From assembly GCA_051005375.1 (NCBI GenBank), contig JBPCJK010000159.1:1-29198 (forward strand): a stretch of DNA of 29,198 bases. Reading direction: 5' to 3'. Numbering within the stretch: position 1 is the stretch's first letter; every line of letters begins with the position of its first letter. The notes below the pieces were generated by a model. That model was not told the DNA's origin. It did no database searches and saw only the letters and a program-made list of their open reading frames with translations. Below, piece after piece: positions 15,028-22,187 of the stretch. The position numbers were made by a program, and so were the translations under genes. The DNA is from JADDRA01 sp051005375. Lineage in GTDB: Bacteria; Actinomycetota; Acidimicrobiia; Acidimicrobiales; CADCSY01.

Positions 15028-16029
15028 TCAGGCCAGGCCGTGCAGCTCGGGGCGCGGTCGGCGGTGCATCAGCGCCGCCAGGGCGTCGCCCGGGGAGCGG
15101 TGTCCCTGGCACACGGCGAGGGTCTGCTCGGCGATCGGCACTTCCACCCCGAGGTCGTCACCGAGCTCGCACACCACCGGGGCGCTCTTCACCCCCTCGG
15201 CGATCATGTCGGTGCCGGCCACGATCTCCGCCAGCGGTCGGCCGAGGCCCAACTGCACGCCGACCTGGTGGTTGCGGCTCTTGGCGCTGCTGCAGGTGGC
15301 CACCAGGTCGCCCAGGCCGGCCAGGCCGGCACAGGTCCGGGGGTCGCCTCCGAGCGCTGACGACAGGCGGGTCAGCTCGGCCAGGCCTCGGGTGACGATG
15401 GCGGCTTTGGCGTTGTCCCCCAGCCCCATGCCGTCGACCATGCCGGCGGCGATGGCCACCACGTTCTTGAAGGCGCCGGCCACCTCACAGCCGATCACGT
15501 CACCGTTGGTGTAGACCCGAAAGGCGTCAGTCCCGAACGCCGGTTGCAGGTCCCTGGCCGCAGCTTCGTCGGCCATGGCCAGCACCGACGCCGCCGGTTG
15601 CCCAGCGACGATCTCCCCGGCCAGGTTGGGCCCGGTGAGCACGCCAGCGGGGTGCCCGGGCAGGACCTCGGCGATGACCTCGGTCATGCGCTTGGCGGTC
15701 TGCTCCTCGAGACCCTTGGCCAGGCTGACCACCGGTATCCCCGCAGGCAGGTGACCAGCGAGGCGGGCCAGCACCGTGCGGAAGCCGTGGGTGGGCACGG
15801 CCACGGCCACGGCGTCGGCCTGGCTGACCGCCTCACGCAGCGACGCCGTCGCCCGCAACGCCGGCGGCAGTCGGACGCCGGGCAGGTAGGCGCTGTTGGT
15901 GTGCGCCCCCTCCACCTCGGCAGCCAGCGCCGGGCGCCGGGCCCACAGCGTGGTCGGTCCGTTGGCGCAGCGAAGGGCGGCGAAGGTCGTGCCCCAGGAT
16001 CCGGCCCCGATAACCGCCACCCGCACCAT
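15028..16029 (-). CDS. gpsA: NAD(P)-dependent glycerol-3-phosphate dehydrogenase
   Basis: 333 residues, the normal length. It reduces dihydroxyacetone phosphate to sn-glycerol 3-phosphate for phospholipid synthesis. The Rossmann motif GAGSWGTTFA is at residues 8-17, VSLAKGLE and LTGPNLAGEIVAG follow, and the catalytic lysine and neighbours are in CEVAGAFKNVVAIAAGMVDGMGLGDNAKAA. A further family motif is GLAGLGDLVATCSS. ATG 16029 is the natural start. It diverges from the CofC gene, with 89 bases between starts. Confidence 0.96.
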   Translation of the reverse strand: MVRVAVIGAGSWGTTFAALRCANGPTTLWARRPALAAEVEGAHTNSAYLPGVRLPPALRATASLREAVSQADAVAVAVPTHGFRTVLARLAGHLPAGIPVVSLAKGLEEQTAKRMTEVIAEVLPGHPAGVLTGPNLAGEIVAGQPAASVLAMADEAAARDLQPAFGTDAFRVYTNGDVIGCEVAGAFKNVVAIAAGMVDGMGLGDNAKAAIVTRGLAELTRLSSALGGDPRTCAGLAGLGDLVATCSSAKSRNHQVGVQLGLGRPLAEIVAGTDMIAEGVKSAPVVCELGDDLGVEVPIAEQTLAVCQGHRSPGDALAALMHRRPRPELHGLA

Positions 16030-16118
16030 TGGCCCGACCCTAGGTTGGCCGGGGTCACGAAGCAGCGCGCCGCCCCCGCCGTGGCACCGCGGTGTTCACC
16101 CGTAGACTCCGGCCCACC

Positions 16119-16694
16119 ATGCACGCCGCCGTCCTGGTCCCGGTCAAGGCGTTCTCCCGGGCCAAGTTGCGCCTGGCCCCTGCCCTTGATGCCCGGGCCC
16201 GGGAGGCACTGGCGCGAACCATGGCCGCCCGGGTGCTCGCCGCTGCCGCTCCTCTCGCCGTGGCCGTGGTGTGTGACGACGACGACGTCGCCACCTGGGC
16301 CCTCGACCAGGGGGCCACGGTGGTGTGGGCGCCGCGCCGTGGCCTGGACGGAGCCGTCGCCGAGGGGGTCCGCCACCTGGGTGCCCTGGGCTACCAGCGG
16401 GTGGTGGTCGCCCACGCCGACCTTCCCCTGGCCGCCGGCCTGGCCGACCTGGCCGAGGGCACCGGCGTGACCTTGGTTCCCGACCGGCGGGACGACGGGA
16501 CCAACGTGGCCGTAGTCGCCCTGACCGCCGGTTTCCGCTTCGCCTACGGCGCCGGGTCGTTCCACCGTCACTGCGCTGAAGCTGATCGCCTCGGCCTCCC
16601 CGTTCGGGTGGTCCGGTTGGCCAACCTGGCATGGGACGTCGATCTTCCCGCCGACCTCGACTTCCCGGCGCAGGAGGCCATCACGTGTCGGTGA
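16119..16694 (+). CDS. fbiD: 2-phospho-L-lactate/phosphoenolpyruvate guanylyltransferase (coenzyme F420 synthesis)
   Basis: 191 residues starting MHAAVLVPVKAFSRAKLRLAP, the CofC/FbiD N-terminus with the VPVKxxxxAKxRL nucleotide-binding pattern. VVVAHADLPLA is the metal-binding HxDLP-type motif, and VTLVPDRRDDGTNVAV fits PDRxxxGTN of the family. In mycobacteria FbiD couples PEP to GTP to make EPPG, the first step of F420 side-chain assembly. The ATG at 16119 follows a short leader. The stop is overlapped by the PIG-L gene, so the two are cotranscribed. The other F420 genes are not in the window. Confidence 0.9.
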   Translation: MHAAVLVPVKAFSRAKLRLAPALDARAREALARTMAARVLAAAAPLAVAVVCDDDDVATWALDQGATVVWAPRRGLDGAVAEGVRHLGALGYQRVVVAHADLPLAAGLADLAEGTGVTLVPDRRDDGTNVAVVALTAGFRFAYGAGSFHRHCAEADRLGLPVRVVRLANLAWDVDLPADLDFPAQEAITCR

Positions 16695-17458
16695 GCCAGG
16701 GCGGTGCCCCGCCCGACCGGGTCGGGCTGAACCTGGAGGTTCCCAGCGCGGCGCTGGCCATCGGCGCCCATCCCGACGACGTGGAGTTCGGGTGCGGTGC
16801 CACCCTGGCCAAGTGGGCCGCCCAGGGCTGCCTCGTGCACCACCTGGTGTGCACCGACGGCTCGAAGGGGTCGTGGGATCCCGCCTATGACACCGCCGCC
16901 CTGGTGGTGGAGCGCCAGGCCGAGCAACGAGCGGCGGCCCAGGCGCTGGGGGCGACGGGCGAGTGCGTCTTCCTCGGTTGGGTGGACGGCGAGCTGGAGT
17001 CGGGCCTGCGCCAGCGCTGGGAGGTGGCCTATTGGATCCGCCGACTGCGGCCCCAGGTCGTGCTCGGCCACGATCCCTGGAAGCGGTGGCGGCTGCACCC
17101 CGACCACCGCCACGCCGGGTTCCTCGCCGTGGAAGGGGTGGTGGCGGCACGCGACCCCCACTTCTTCCCCGAGCAGCAGCTCCCCCACCACCGCCCCCAG
17201 GCCATCCTGTTGTGGGAGGCCGACGAGGTCGACCACGTCGAAGACGTGGGCCTCGCTGCTGGGCCCTACCTCGGGGCCAAGCTGGACGCCCTGCTGGAGC
17301 ACCGCAGCCAGTACCGGTCCACCCACCAGATCGACGACCCCGCCGCGGAGCCCCAGGTCGAGGCCTTCGGGCAACGCGTCCGCGACCGGCTGGCTGACAT
17401 GGGCGCGCTGGGCGGTGTCGCGCTGGGCGAGGCGTTCAAGCACATCTCCCGGGTCTAG
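16685..17458 (+). CDS. PIG-L family deacetylase (LmbE-like)
   Basis: 257 residues. Zinc-binding motif AHPDD at residues 28-32 in AIGAHPDDVEFGCGATL, then HPDHRHAGF for the remaining ligand. The family removes acetyl groups from N-acetylglucosamine-type substrates; MshB and Mca of mycothiol metabolism are members, but the exact substrate here is uncertain. The GTG at 16685 is chosen because AGGAGG lies seven bases upstream, inside the cofC gene; GTG 16691 would give a GTGA overlap with the cofC stop. The end reads into a GC-rich hairpin at 17472-17491 that might serve as a terminator. Confidence 0.88.
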   Translation: MSVSQGGAPPDRVGLNLEVPSAALAIGAHPDDVEFGCGATLAKWAAQGCLVHHLVCTDGSKGSWDPAYDTAALVVERQAEQRAAAQALGATGECVFLGWVDGELESGLRQRWEVAYWIRRLRPQVVLGHDPWKRWRLHPDHRHAGFLAVEGVVAARDPHFFPEQQLPHHRPQAILLWEADEVDHVEDVGLAAGPYLGAKLDALLEHRSQYRSTHQIDDPAAEPQVEAFGQRVRDRLADMGALGGVALGEAFKHISRV

Positions 17459-17917
17459 GCCGGCGGGCAGGCGGACCCGTGGCAAGGTCCGGGGAGCCGG
17501 CAAATGCGGGTAAGCAACGCCTTTCGCTCCCGGCGGCCAAGCAGCCCGAGCTGGGGGGCAAGGCGCCTCTACCCCGTATCTGGATCGAGGGCATGCACGT
17601 CAGCGCCGTCCAATCAGGTACGGCTCCGCTACTGGAGAAGACGGCATGGGTGCCGACGCGACGCCACCCCACGTGCGGTTCGCCCTCCACCACCCCGCCG
17701 CCGTACTCGAACGTCGCCCGACCGTCGTCCGCCCAGGTCATCTCGAAGATGCCGGCGGCGCCACGGATGCCCTTCACCCTGAGGCCCTTGCGGAACTGAC
17801 CGCCGGAACGCAGATCGGCGACAAACTGGCTGACCGCCGCCAGAACGCCGCCTGCTGGGTCGGCGTCAGCCGCTCGAAATCGAAGCGGAACCGCGCCGGC
17901 CACGCATAGGTGGGCAC
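17436..17917 (-). pseudogene. Frameshifted RelE-like toxin gene
   Basis: From GTG 17917 the frame reads VPTYAWPARFRFDFERLTPTQQAAFW. Near 17838 it must shift by one base to continue as AVSQFVADLRSGGQFRKGLR, then VKGIRGAAGIFEMTWADDGRATFEYG and GEPHVGWRRVGTHAVF, which look like a small RelE/HigB-type interferase. The two parts join naturally as one protein if one base is restored. After about 17637 the frame runs on without family resemblance to 17436, overlapping the PIG-L end. The gene starts six bases after the stop of the upstream antitoxin tail frame. The toxin family assignment is by resemblance only. Confidence 0.6.
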
Positions 17918-17923
17918 GTACGG

Positions 17924-18231
17924 TCAGCGCCTCCGCGACCGCTTCACTCCCGGCTTGGCGATCGACTGCAACGCCGCGCTGAAGTCCTCGTCGGAATCGA
18001 ACGTCTCGACCAGATCATGGGCCAATCGGCGTCAGCCTCCCGCTCTCCTGCCTGCCACTCCGACGTCCAGAACCAAGCTTGCGTCGCGTCGATGACCTTG
18101 CGGGGGCGAAGCAAGATCCCCTCCTCGGTGATCTCGGCATCGAACAGGTCACCGTCCTCGAGGCGCGCCGCGGCGCGGATCTCCTCAGGAAGGGTCAGCT
18201 GACCCTTGGCTCGAAGGGTGGAGCGCGCCAT
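17924..18231 (-). pseudogene. Frameshifted AbrB-type antitoxin gene
   Basis: ATG 18231 opens with MARSTLRAKGQLTLPEEIRAAA, a swapped-hairpin AbrB/SpoVT DNA-binding domain, continuing EDGDLFDAEITEEGILLRPRK. Near 18021 the first frame drifts into WPMIWSRRSIP, whereas a one-base shift gives AHDLVETFDSDEDFSAALQ and then SIAKPGVKRSRRR and a stop at 17924, a natural antitoxin tail. The stop lies just before the toxin GTG at 17917. Both genes of the pair therefore carry one single-base deletion each. The open first frame alone extends to 17944. Confidence 0.65.
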
Positions 18232-18299
18232 CTACTAACATACATTCCGAAAGTCCGAACATCTCGCGCTCGTCCCGGCGGGCAAACGTTGACAGTGGG

Positions 18300-18569
18300 G
18301 CACGGGCCGACGAACAATGAGCGACGTTCCTCGTCTGGCGGCCAGATCGCTCGACGAGGGAAGCGGATGCGGGCTGAGGTGCGTCGGGGGGGCGTGCCTC
18401 AGCCCCGCTCCCTTCGCAGAGGGTGCGCCGAAGACGCACCCGTGGCCCGAGCGGCCCGCCGGCGCAGCCGGCAAGAGCGGGAGACCCAGCGTGGATCGCT
18501 CGGCGGCGCAGCCGTCGAGCTGGGGAAGCGGGTCACCTCTCGACGCCCTTCGTAGTAGAACGTCGAGCT
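18300..18569 (+). promoter_or_regulatory. Structured leader upstream of hsp20 with competing stem arms
   Basis: No gene was seen in 18232-18569. The strand toward hsp20 has many strong stems: CCTCGTC/GACGAGG (18329-18359) enclosing TCTGG/CCAGA, a GCTGAGG/CCTCAGC stem at about 18372-18402, GGGTGCG/CGCACCC (18421-18441), and GCCGGC pairs near 18468. CTCGACG at 18539-18545 can pair with CGTCGAG at 18513-18519 or with CGTCGAG at 18561-18567, only two bases before the start codon. This layout suits an RNA thermometer or switch, but no strong Shine-Dalgarno sequence is visible in it. Confidence 0.45.
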
Positions 18570-18956
18570 ATGGCACCAGCACCCGACGACCAGCTCATGT
18601 CCGATCACGGCGGGGGGGCGGCGGCAGCCGGGCGACCCCAGCAGGTCCCGGTCAACATGTACGAAGCCGAGCGGGCCATCGTCCTGGTGGCTCCCCTGCC
18701 CGGGGTCATGGCTGACGACATCTCCGTCACCGTCGAGGGCCGTACCGCCACCATCGCCGCCGAGATGCGGACCAAGGCTCCCAAGGACTACCTGCTCCAC
18801 GAGTGGCACTACGGTCCCTACGAGCGCAGCGTGACGTTGCCCGAGGGCTTCGGCGGTCCGGCGGAAGCCACCTTCGCCAACGGCCATCTGGCGTTGCGCA
18901 TCGAGCGGGGAGACGGCGGCGAACGCCGGACGGTGACAATCTCACCCAAGCCCTGA
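18570..18956 (+). CDS. Small heat-shock protein, Hsp20/alpha-crystallin family
   Basis: 128 residues from ATG 18570 (MAPAPDDQLM); ATG 18597 is an alternative. The alpha-crystallin core includes VNMYEAERAIVLVAPLPGV, DDISVTVEGRTATIAAEMR, YLLHEWHYGPYERSVTLPEGF and FANGHLALRIERG. It lacks the C-terminal IxI motif in clear form; TVTISP at the end may serve. These are ATP-independent holdase chaperones. The gene stands alone, downstream of a highly structured 5' region and just before a hairpin that could be its terminator. Confidence 0.9.
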   Translation: MAPAPDDQLMSDHGGGAAAAGRPQQVPVNMYEAERAIVLVAPLPGVMADDISVTVEGRTATIAAEMRTKAPKDYLLHEWHYGPYERSVTLPEGFGGPAEATFANGHLALRIERGDGGERRTVTISPKP

Positions 18957-18998
18957 CGGCGGGTGGACGGGAGGTTCAACGGCGAGCCGAGCGCGGAG

Positions 18999-19023
18999 GG
19001 AGCGACTGAGAAGCGCTCCTTCT
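18999..19023 (+). terminator. Candidate terminator between hsp20 and the converging small membrane gene
   Basis: GGAGCG (18999-19004) pairs with CGCTCC (19014-19019), with a nine-base loop followed by TTCT. It lies between two convergent genes. The T-run is short, so this is a weak call. Confidence 0.35.
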
Positions 19024-19026
19024 GCG

Positions 19027-19200
19027 CTAATAGCGACGCTTGGCTATCAGGCCGGCGAGGAGGATCACTGCCAGCAGGGCGAGGCCGAACCCCACTACCA
19101 CCGCCGGCGGCAGCGGGTCGCCCACCACCCGGGGCGCCGCCGTGGTGGAGGTCTGGGCAACCGTGACCATGGCGAGCACCACCGTCACCACGTTAGTCAC
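19027..19200 (-). CDS. Small secreted or membrane protein, 57 residues
   Basis: GTG 19200 starts VTNVVTVVLAMVTVAQTSTTAA, a signal-like hydrophobic start. A proline-rich stretch (GDPLPPA) follows, then one strong membrane segment, VVVGFGLALLAVILLAGLIA, and the basic end KRRY with TAG at 19027. The start overlaps the HIT stop as GTGA, so it is probably cotranslated with the HIT gene. Topology suggests an N-out, C-in single-pass or tail-anchored protein with a short exported region. No family is recognised. It is easy to miss because of its size. Confidence 0.65.
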   Translation of the reverse strand: MTNVVTVVLAMVTVAQTSTTAAPRVVGDPLPPAVVVGFGLALLAVILLAGLIAKRRY

Positions 19201-19664
19201 CAGCGGTCGCCCTGGGACGCGCCCAGCGCCGTCCGCAGCGCTGCCGCCACCTCAGCCATGTGGCTCTCGCTCTCGTAGGTCTGGCGAGGCCAGAAGAACC
19301 CCCGCAGCCCGTCCTTGCGGTTGCGGGGGACGACGTGGACGTGGACGTGGGCCACGCTCTGGCTCACCCGGTTGTTACAGGCCACGAAGCTGCCAGCCGC
19401 CCCCAGTCCCGTCTCCATGGCCCCGGCCAGGCGGCGCACAGCGCTGAACAGGGGAGCCACCAGATCTGACGGGAGGTCGACCAGGGTCTCGTGGTGGGCT
19501 CGGGGAACGACGAGGGTGTGCCCGGGGAACAACGGGCGGGCGTCGAGGAAGCCCAGGCACACGGCGTCCTCGAGCACCACGTGGGCCGCCAGCTCATCAG
19601 CGACGATCCGACAGAAGGCGCACTCCGTGCTCAGCCGGCACCCCTGGTGGCCGGGTCTGCGCAC
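19197..19664 (-). CDS. HIT-family hydrolase (histidine triad)
   Basis: The nucleotide-binding triad is HVHVHVVP in AHVHVHVVPRNRKDGL, and an N-terminal CAFCRIVADELA zinc-like CxxC motif is typical of Hint/HIT proteins, which hydrolyse nucleoside phosphoramidates or related dinucleotides. GTG 19664 is the upstream start but gives a 30-base overlap with the ATP-grasp gene and an atypical N-terminus. A CTG at 19634 would give MSTECAFCRIV with AGGGG upstream and a CTGA overlap with the preceding stop; that fits family starts better. The gene is the middle one of a trio with the ATP-grasp ligase and the small membrane protein. Confidence 0.9.
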   Translation of the reverse strand: MRRPGHQGCRLSTECAFCRIVADELAAHVVLEDAVCLGFLDARPLFPGHTLVVPRAHHETLVDLPSDLVAPLFSAVRRLAGAMETGLGAAGSFVACNNRVSQSVAHVHVHVVPRNRKDGLRGFFWPRQTYESESHMAEVAAALRTALGASQGDRW

Positions 19665-21130
19665 CCCTCATGACCAGTCAGCACCGCCGTCACCTCGTCG
19701 AAGCGGGCATCGGCCTCCTCGGGGCTGTCGCCGATGGACGTGACCCCCACCTTGGAGAAGCCGGGCAGGGCTCCCAGGAGGTGCAGCGCCGTCCCCGTCC
19801 CGGTTCGCCGGTCATAGGCCAGCCCAGCCCGCTCCACCGCCGTCACCGCCCACGCCGGTGAGCACCCGGCCGGCGTCGTTGCCCCGAGGTTGTCGGTGGC
19901 CACGTAGCACTTCGGGCGCTCGCCGCAGCGCAACTCGCCGCTGGCCACGTCGTAGGTCCCTCCCGTGAGGAGGCGAGCCATCCAGAACGGGTGGGTGGTC
20001 CCCCCCATGCGCAGGTTGATCTCGCTCAGGGTGACGTCGTCACCGTCGCTGCCGGGCGTGATCAGGAAGTCGATCCCGAACGGCCCGATGACTCCCTCGG
20101 CGGCGAGGACCTGGCCTACCCGCACGGCAGCATCGGTGATGGCCGAGCGGTACCGCCGGTCGGCCGGGAAGCGACACCCGAGGTACACTTGGCCCCCGGG
20201 GCCGCCCAGGACCTGATCGTGGGTGGACACCACCTGGACGCTGGCGTCGGCGGCGATCCGCAGCTGCACGCTGGGCGAAGCTGTCGCCGGCAACACCTCC
20301 TCGACGATCGCCCCGTCGGCGGCGATCTTGGAGGAGAACGACGACCAGGATTCTCCGGCGGCGCAGAAGGTGGTGGGGGTCTCGGCCAGGGTGCGGTGGC
20401 GACGGGCAAGGTCGACCAAGGCGTTGCCTTGACCGGAGAAGCCGTGGTTCAGCTTCACCACCGCAGCCCGAGCACCGGGCTGGCGGGCTCGCAACCGCTC
20501 GACGGCACCGAGCACCTCGTCCAGGGAGAACAACGCCTCCTCACCTTCGGCCACCGCCACCTCGGCCCGCCGGGCGACCCGCCGGGCCCCGGTCTTGGAC
20601 CCCAGCACCGCCAGGTGGGAGGGCGGTCCGTCGAGGGGGATGCCGAGGGCGTCAGCCACCCGCCACTCCCCGGCGGTGACGTTAAACGGCACCAGAGCGG
20701 CGTTGCCGTCGTTCCCATCGGTCCCGTTGCGCGCCGTGTTCCCGTCGTCGGACCCGTCGTCGGAGAGGAGGGCGCCCACCTGCTCCAGGACCTCGGGATG
20801 GTCGAGCAGCTTGGCCGTCAGGGGTCGAGAGCCCGGTTCGTGCACCGCCACCAGGTGCAGACGACGACGGGCATCGTCGGGATGGGCGAGGAACCTCAGG
20901 TAGTAGTCGATGATGGCGGGATCGACGGGTAGGGACGTGAGGTAGACAAGGCGCTGCTCGGGGCGGGCGAGGAGCAGGATGGTGCACAGCAGGCGTTCCT
21001 CGTAGTGGATGACGCCCTTGATCTTGACCAGCTCGGCGACGGGGAAGGACAGCGAGGGCAAGAGCACGACGGTGGAGGTCGGCCCCCGTGGTGGCGCAGC
21101 TCTCTGGTGGGACGAGGACAAGGGTTGCAT
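19631..21130 (-). CDS. ATP-grasp ligase, PGM1-related peptide ligase
   Basis: About 499 residues from ATG 21130. The N-terminal part VVLLPSLSFPVAELVKIKGVIHYEERLL followed by LVYLTSLPVDPAIIDYYL is the signature of proteins annotated as PGM1-related peptide ligases, named after the pheganomycin enzyme. ATP-grasp elements follow: AVVKLNHGFSGQGNALVDL, a glycine-rich loop LGGPGGQVYLG, and the metal-binding FGIDFLI...SEINLRMGGTTHP. The likely reaction joins a carboxylate to an amine with ATP; its substrate is unknown. GTG 21067 is a possible later start. The ATG is only six bases from the divergent GNAT ATG. Confidence 0.82.
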   Translation of the reverse strand: MQPLSSSHQRAAPPRGPTSTVVLLPSLSFPVAELVKIKGVIHYEERLLCTILLLARPEQRLVYLTSLPVDPAIIDYYLRFLAHPDDARRRLHLVAVHEPGSRPLTAKLLDHPEVLEQVGALLSDDGSDDGNTARNGTDGNDGNAALVPFNVTAGEWRVADALGIPLDGPPSHLAVLGSKTGARRVARRAEVAVAEGEEALFSLDEVLGAVERLRARQPGARAAVVKLNHGFSGQGNALVDLARRHRTLAETPTTFCAAGESWSSFSSKIAADGAIVEEVLPATASPSVQLRIAADASVQVVSTHDQVLGGPGGQVYLGCRFPADRRYRSAITDAAVRVGQVLAAEGVIGPFGIDFLITPGSDGDDVTLSEINLRMGGTTHPFWMARLLTGGTYDVASGELRCGERPKCYVATDNLGATTPAGCSPAWAVTAVERAGLAYDRRTGTGTALHLLGALPGFSKVGVTSIGDSPEEADARFDEVTAVLTGHEGCADPATRGAG

Positions 21131-21136
21131 GGTGCC

Positions 21137-21670
21137 ATGGCCAACTCGGGGTTCGTGATCCGCCCCATCCGGCCGGACGAGCACGGCCCGCTGGGTGAGT
21201 TGACCGTGCACGTCTACCGCCGGGCGCTGGCCAGCGACTTGGACGACTACGCCCCCGTGCTGCTCGACGTCGCCGGTCGTCTCGCCGGAGGCTCGCACAT
21301 CTGGGTGGCAGCGCAGGAAGGGCAGCTCCTCGGAGGGGTGACCTACCTCCCTGGCCCCGGGCCTCTCGCCCAGCTCGCCACCGCCGGCGAAGCCGAGATC
21401 CGCATGCTGGTGGTGACCCCTGGCGCCCAGGGCGGCGGCGTGGGCAGCGCCCTGGTGCGGGCGTGCATCGACGACGCGGCAGCGGCCGGCCGGAGCGCCG
21501 TGACCCTAGGGACCATGCCGTCGATGCGGGCGGCCCAGCGTCTCTACGCCCGACTCGGCTTCGAGCGCCGGCCCGAGCGGGACGGACTGGTCGGTGGCGG
21601 TGCCCGCCTGTTGTGCTACTCGCTGTCCCTCGGCTCGCCTTGCCCTCGGTCTGCTCCCCCTTCTTCGTGA
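21137..21670 (+). CDS. GNAT-family N-acetyltransferase
   Basis: 177 residues starting MANSGFVIRPIRPDEHGPL. The acetyl-CoA binding motif A is VVTPGAQGGGVGSALVRACID, and motif B includes PSMRAAQRLYARLGFERRPE. The substrate amine cannot be told. The gene is the only plus-strand gene between 19 and 25 kb: its start is six bases from the divergent ATP-grasp start, and its last 55 bases overlap the 3' end of the converging universal stress protein gene, an unusual packing. Confidence 0.88.
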   Translation: MANSGFVIRPIRPDEHGPLGELTVHVYRRALASDLDDYAPVLLDVAGRLAGGSHIWVAAQEGQLLGGVTYLPGPGPLAQLATAGEAEIRMLVVTPGAQGGGVGSALVRACIDDAAAAGRSAVTLGTMPSMRAAQRLYARLGFERRPERDGLVGGGARLLCYSLSLGSPCPRSAPPSS

Positions 21671-22185
21671 GTGCCGTGGTCGGGGGTGCGCACGACCATG
21701 ACCGGGCAGGGGGCGTGGTGGAGCACATGGTGGCTGACCGAACCCATCAGCAGGCGGCGCACGAACCCGGCCCCGTGGGAACCCACCACGATCAGGTCGA
21801 ACCCGTCGTCGGCGGCCACCTGGCAGATGACCGATGCCGGATCCCCGGGCTCGGTGCGCAGGTCGGGGTCGACTTTGGCAGTGGGCACCTCGGCAGCAAG
21901 CGCCTCGGCGGTGCGAGCGAGCAGCGAGTGCACGTCGGGAGGCCCCACCTCCGTCTGCCCGTCGGCGGCCTCGGGATCGAACATGGGTGCCACTCCGAGG
22001 CCTCCGGTGCCGATGCCCCCGATGATGGCCATGTCCGGCCCACCGGCGGCGATCACGGGAGGCGCCGGGGGCGGCTGCACCGTGAGCAGGGTGTAGTCGT
22101 GGCCCGTCCCGAGGAGGGCGACCGCCCGCACCGCGGCGGCGGCGGCCAGGTCGGAGCCGTCGGAGGCGAGCAGGATGTGGCCCAC
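21616..22185 (-). CDS. Universal stress protein (UspA family)
   Basis: 189 residues starting MGHILLASDGSDLAAAAA. The ATP-binding motif G-x2-G-x9-G-S is present in VVGSHGAGFVRRLLMGSVSHHVLHHAPCPVMVV. An insertion rich in Gly and Pro (residues 40-75) lengthens it beyond the usual 140-150 residues, and the C-terminus has a polar tail. It starts two bases after the Lgt-like gene and is probably cotranscribed with it. The 3' end overlaps the GNAT gene on the other strand. Confidence 0.88.
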   Translation of the reverse strand: MGHILLASDGSDLAAAAAVRAVALLGTGHDYTLLTVQPPPAPPVIAAGGPDMAIIGGIGTGGLGVAPMFDPEAADGQTEVGPPDVHSLLARTAEALAAEVPTAKVDPDLRTEPGDPASVICQVAADDGFDLIVVGSHGAGFVRRLLMGSVSHHVLHHAPCPVMVVRTPDHGTHEEGGADRGQGEPRDSE

Positions 22186-22187
22186 GG

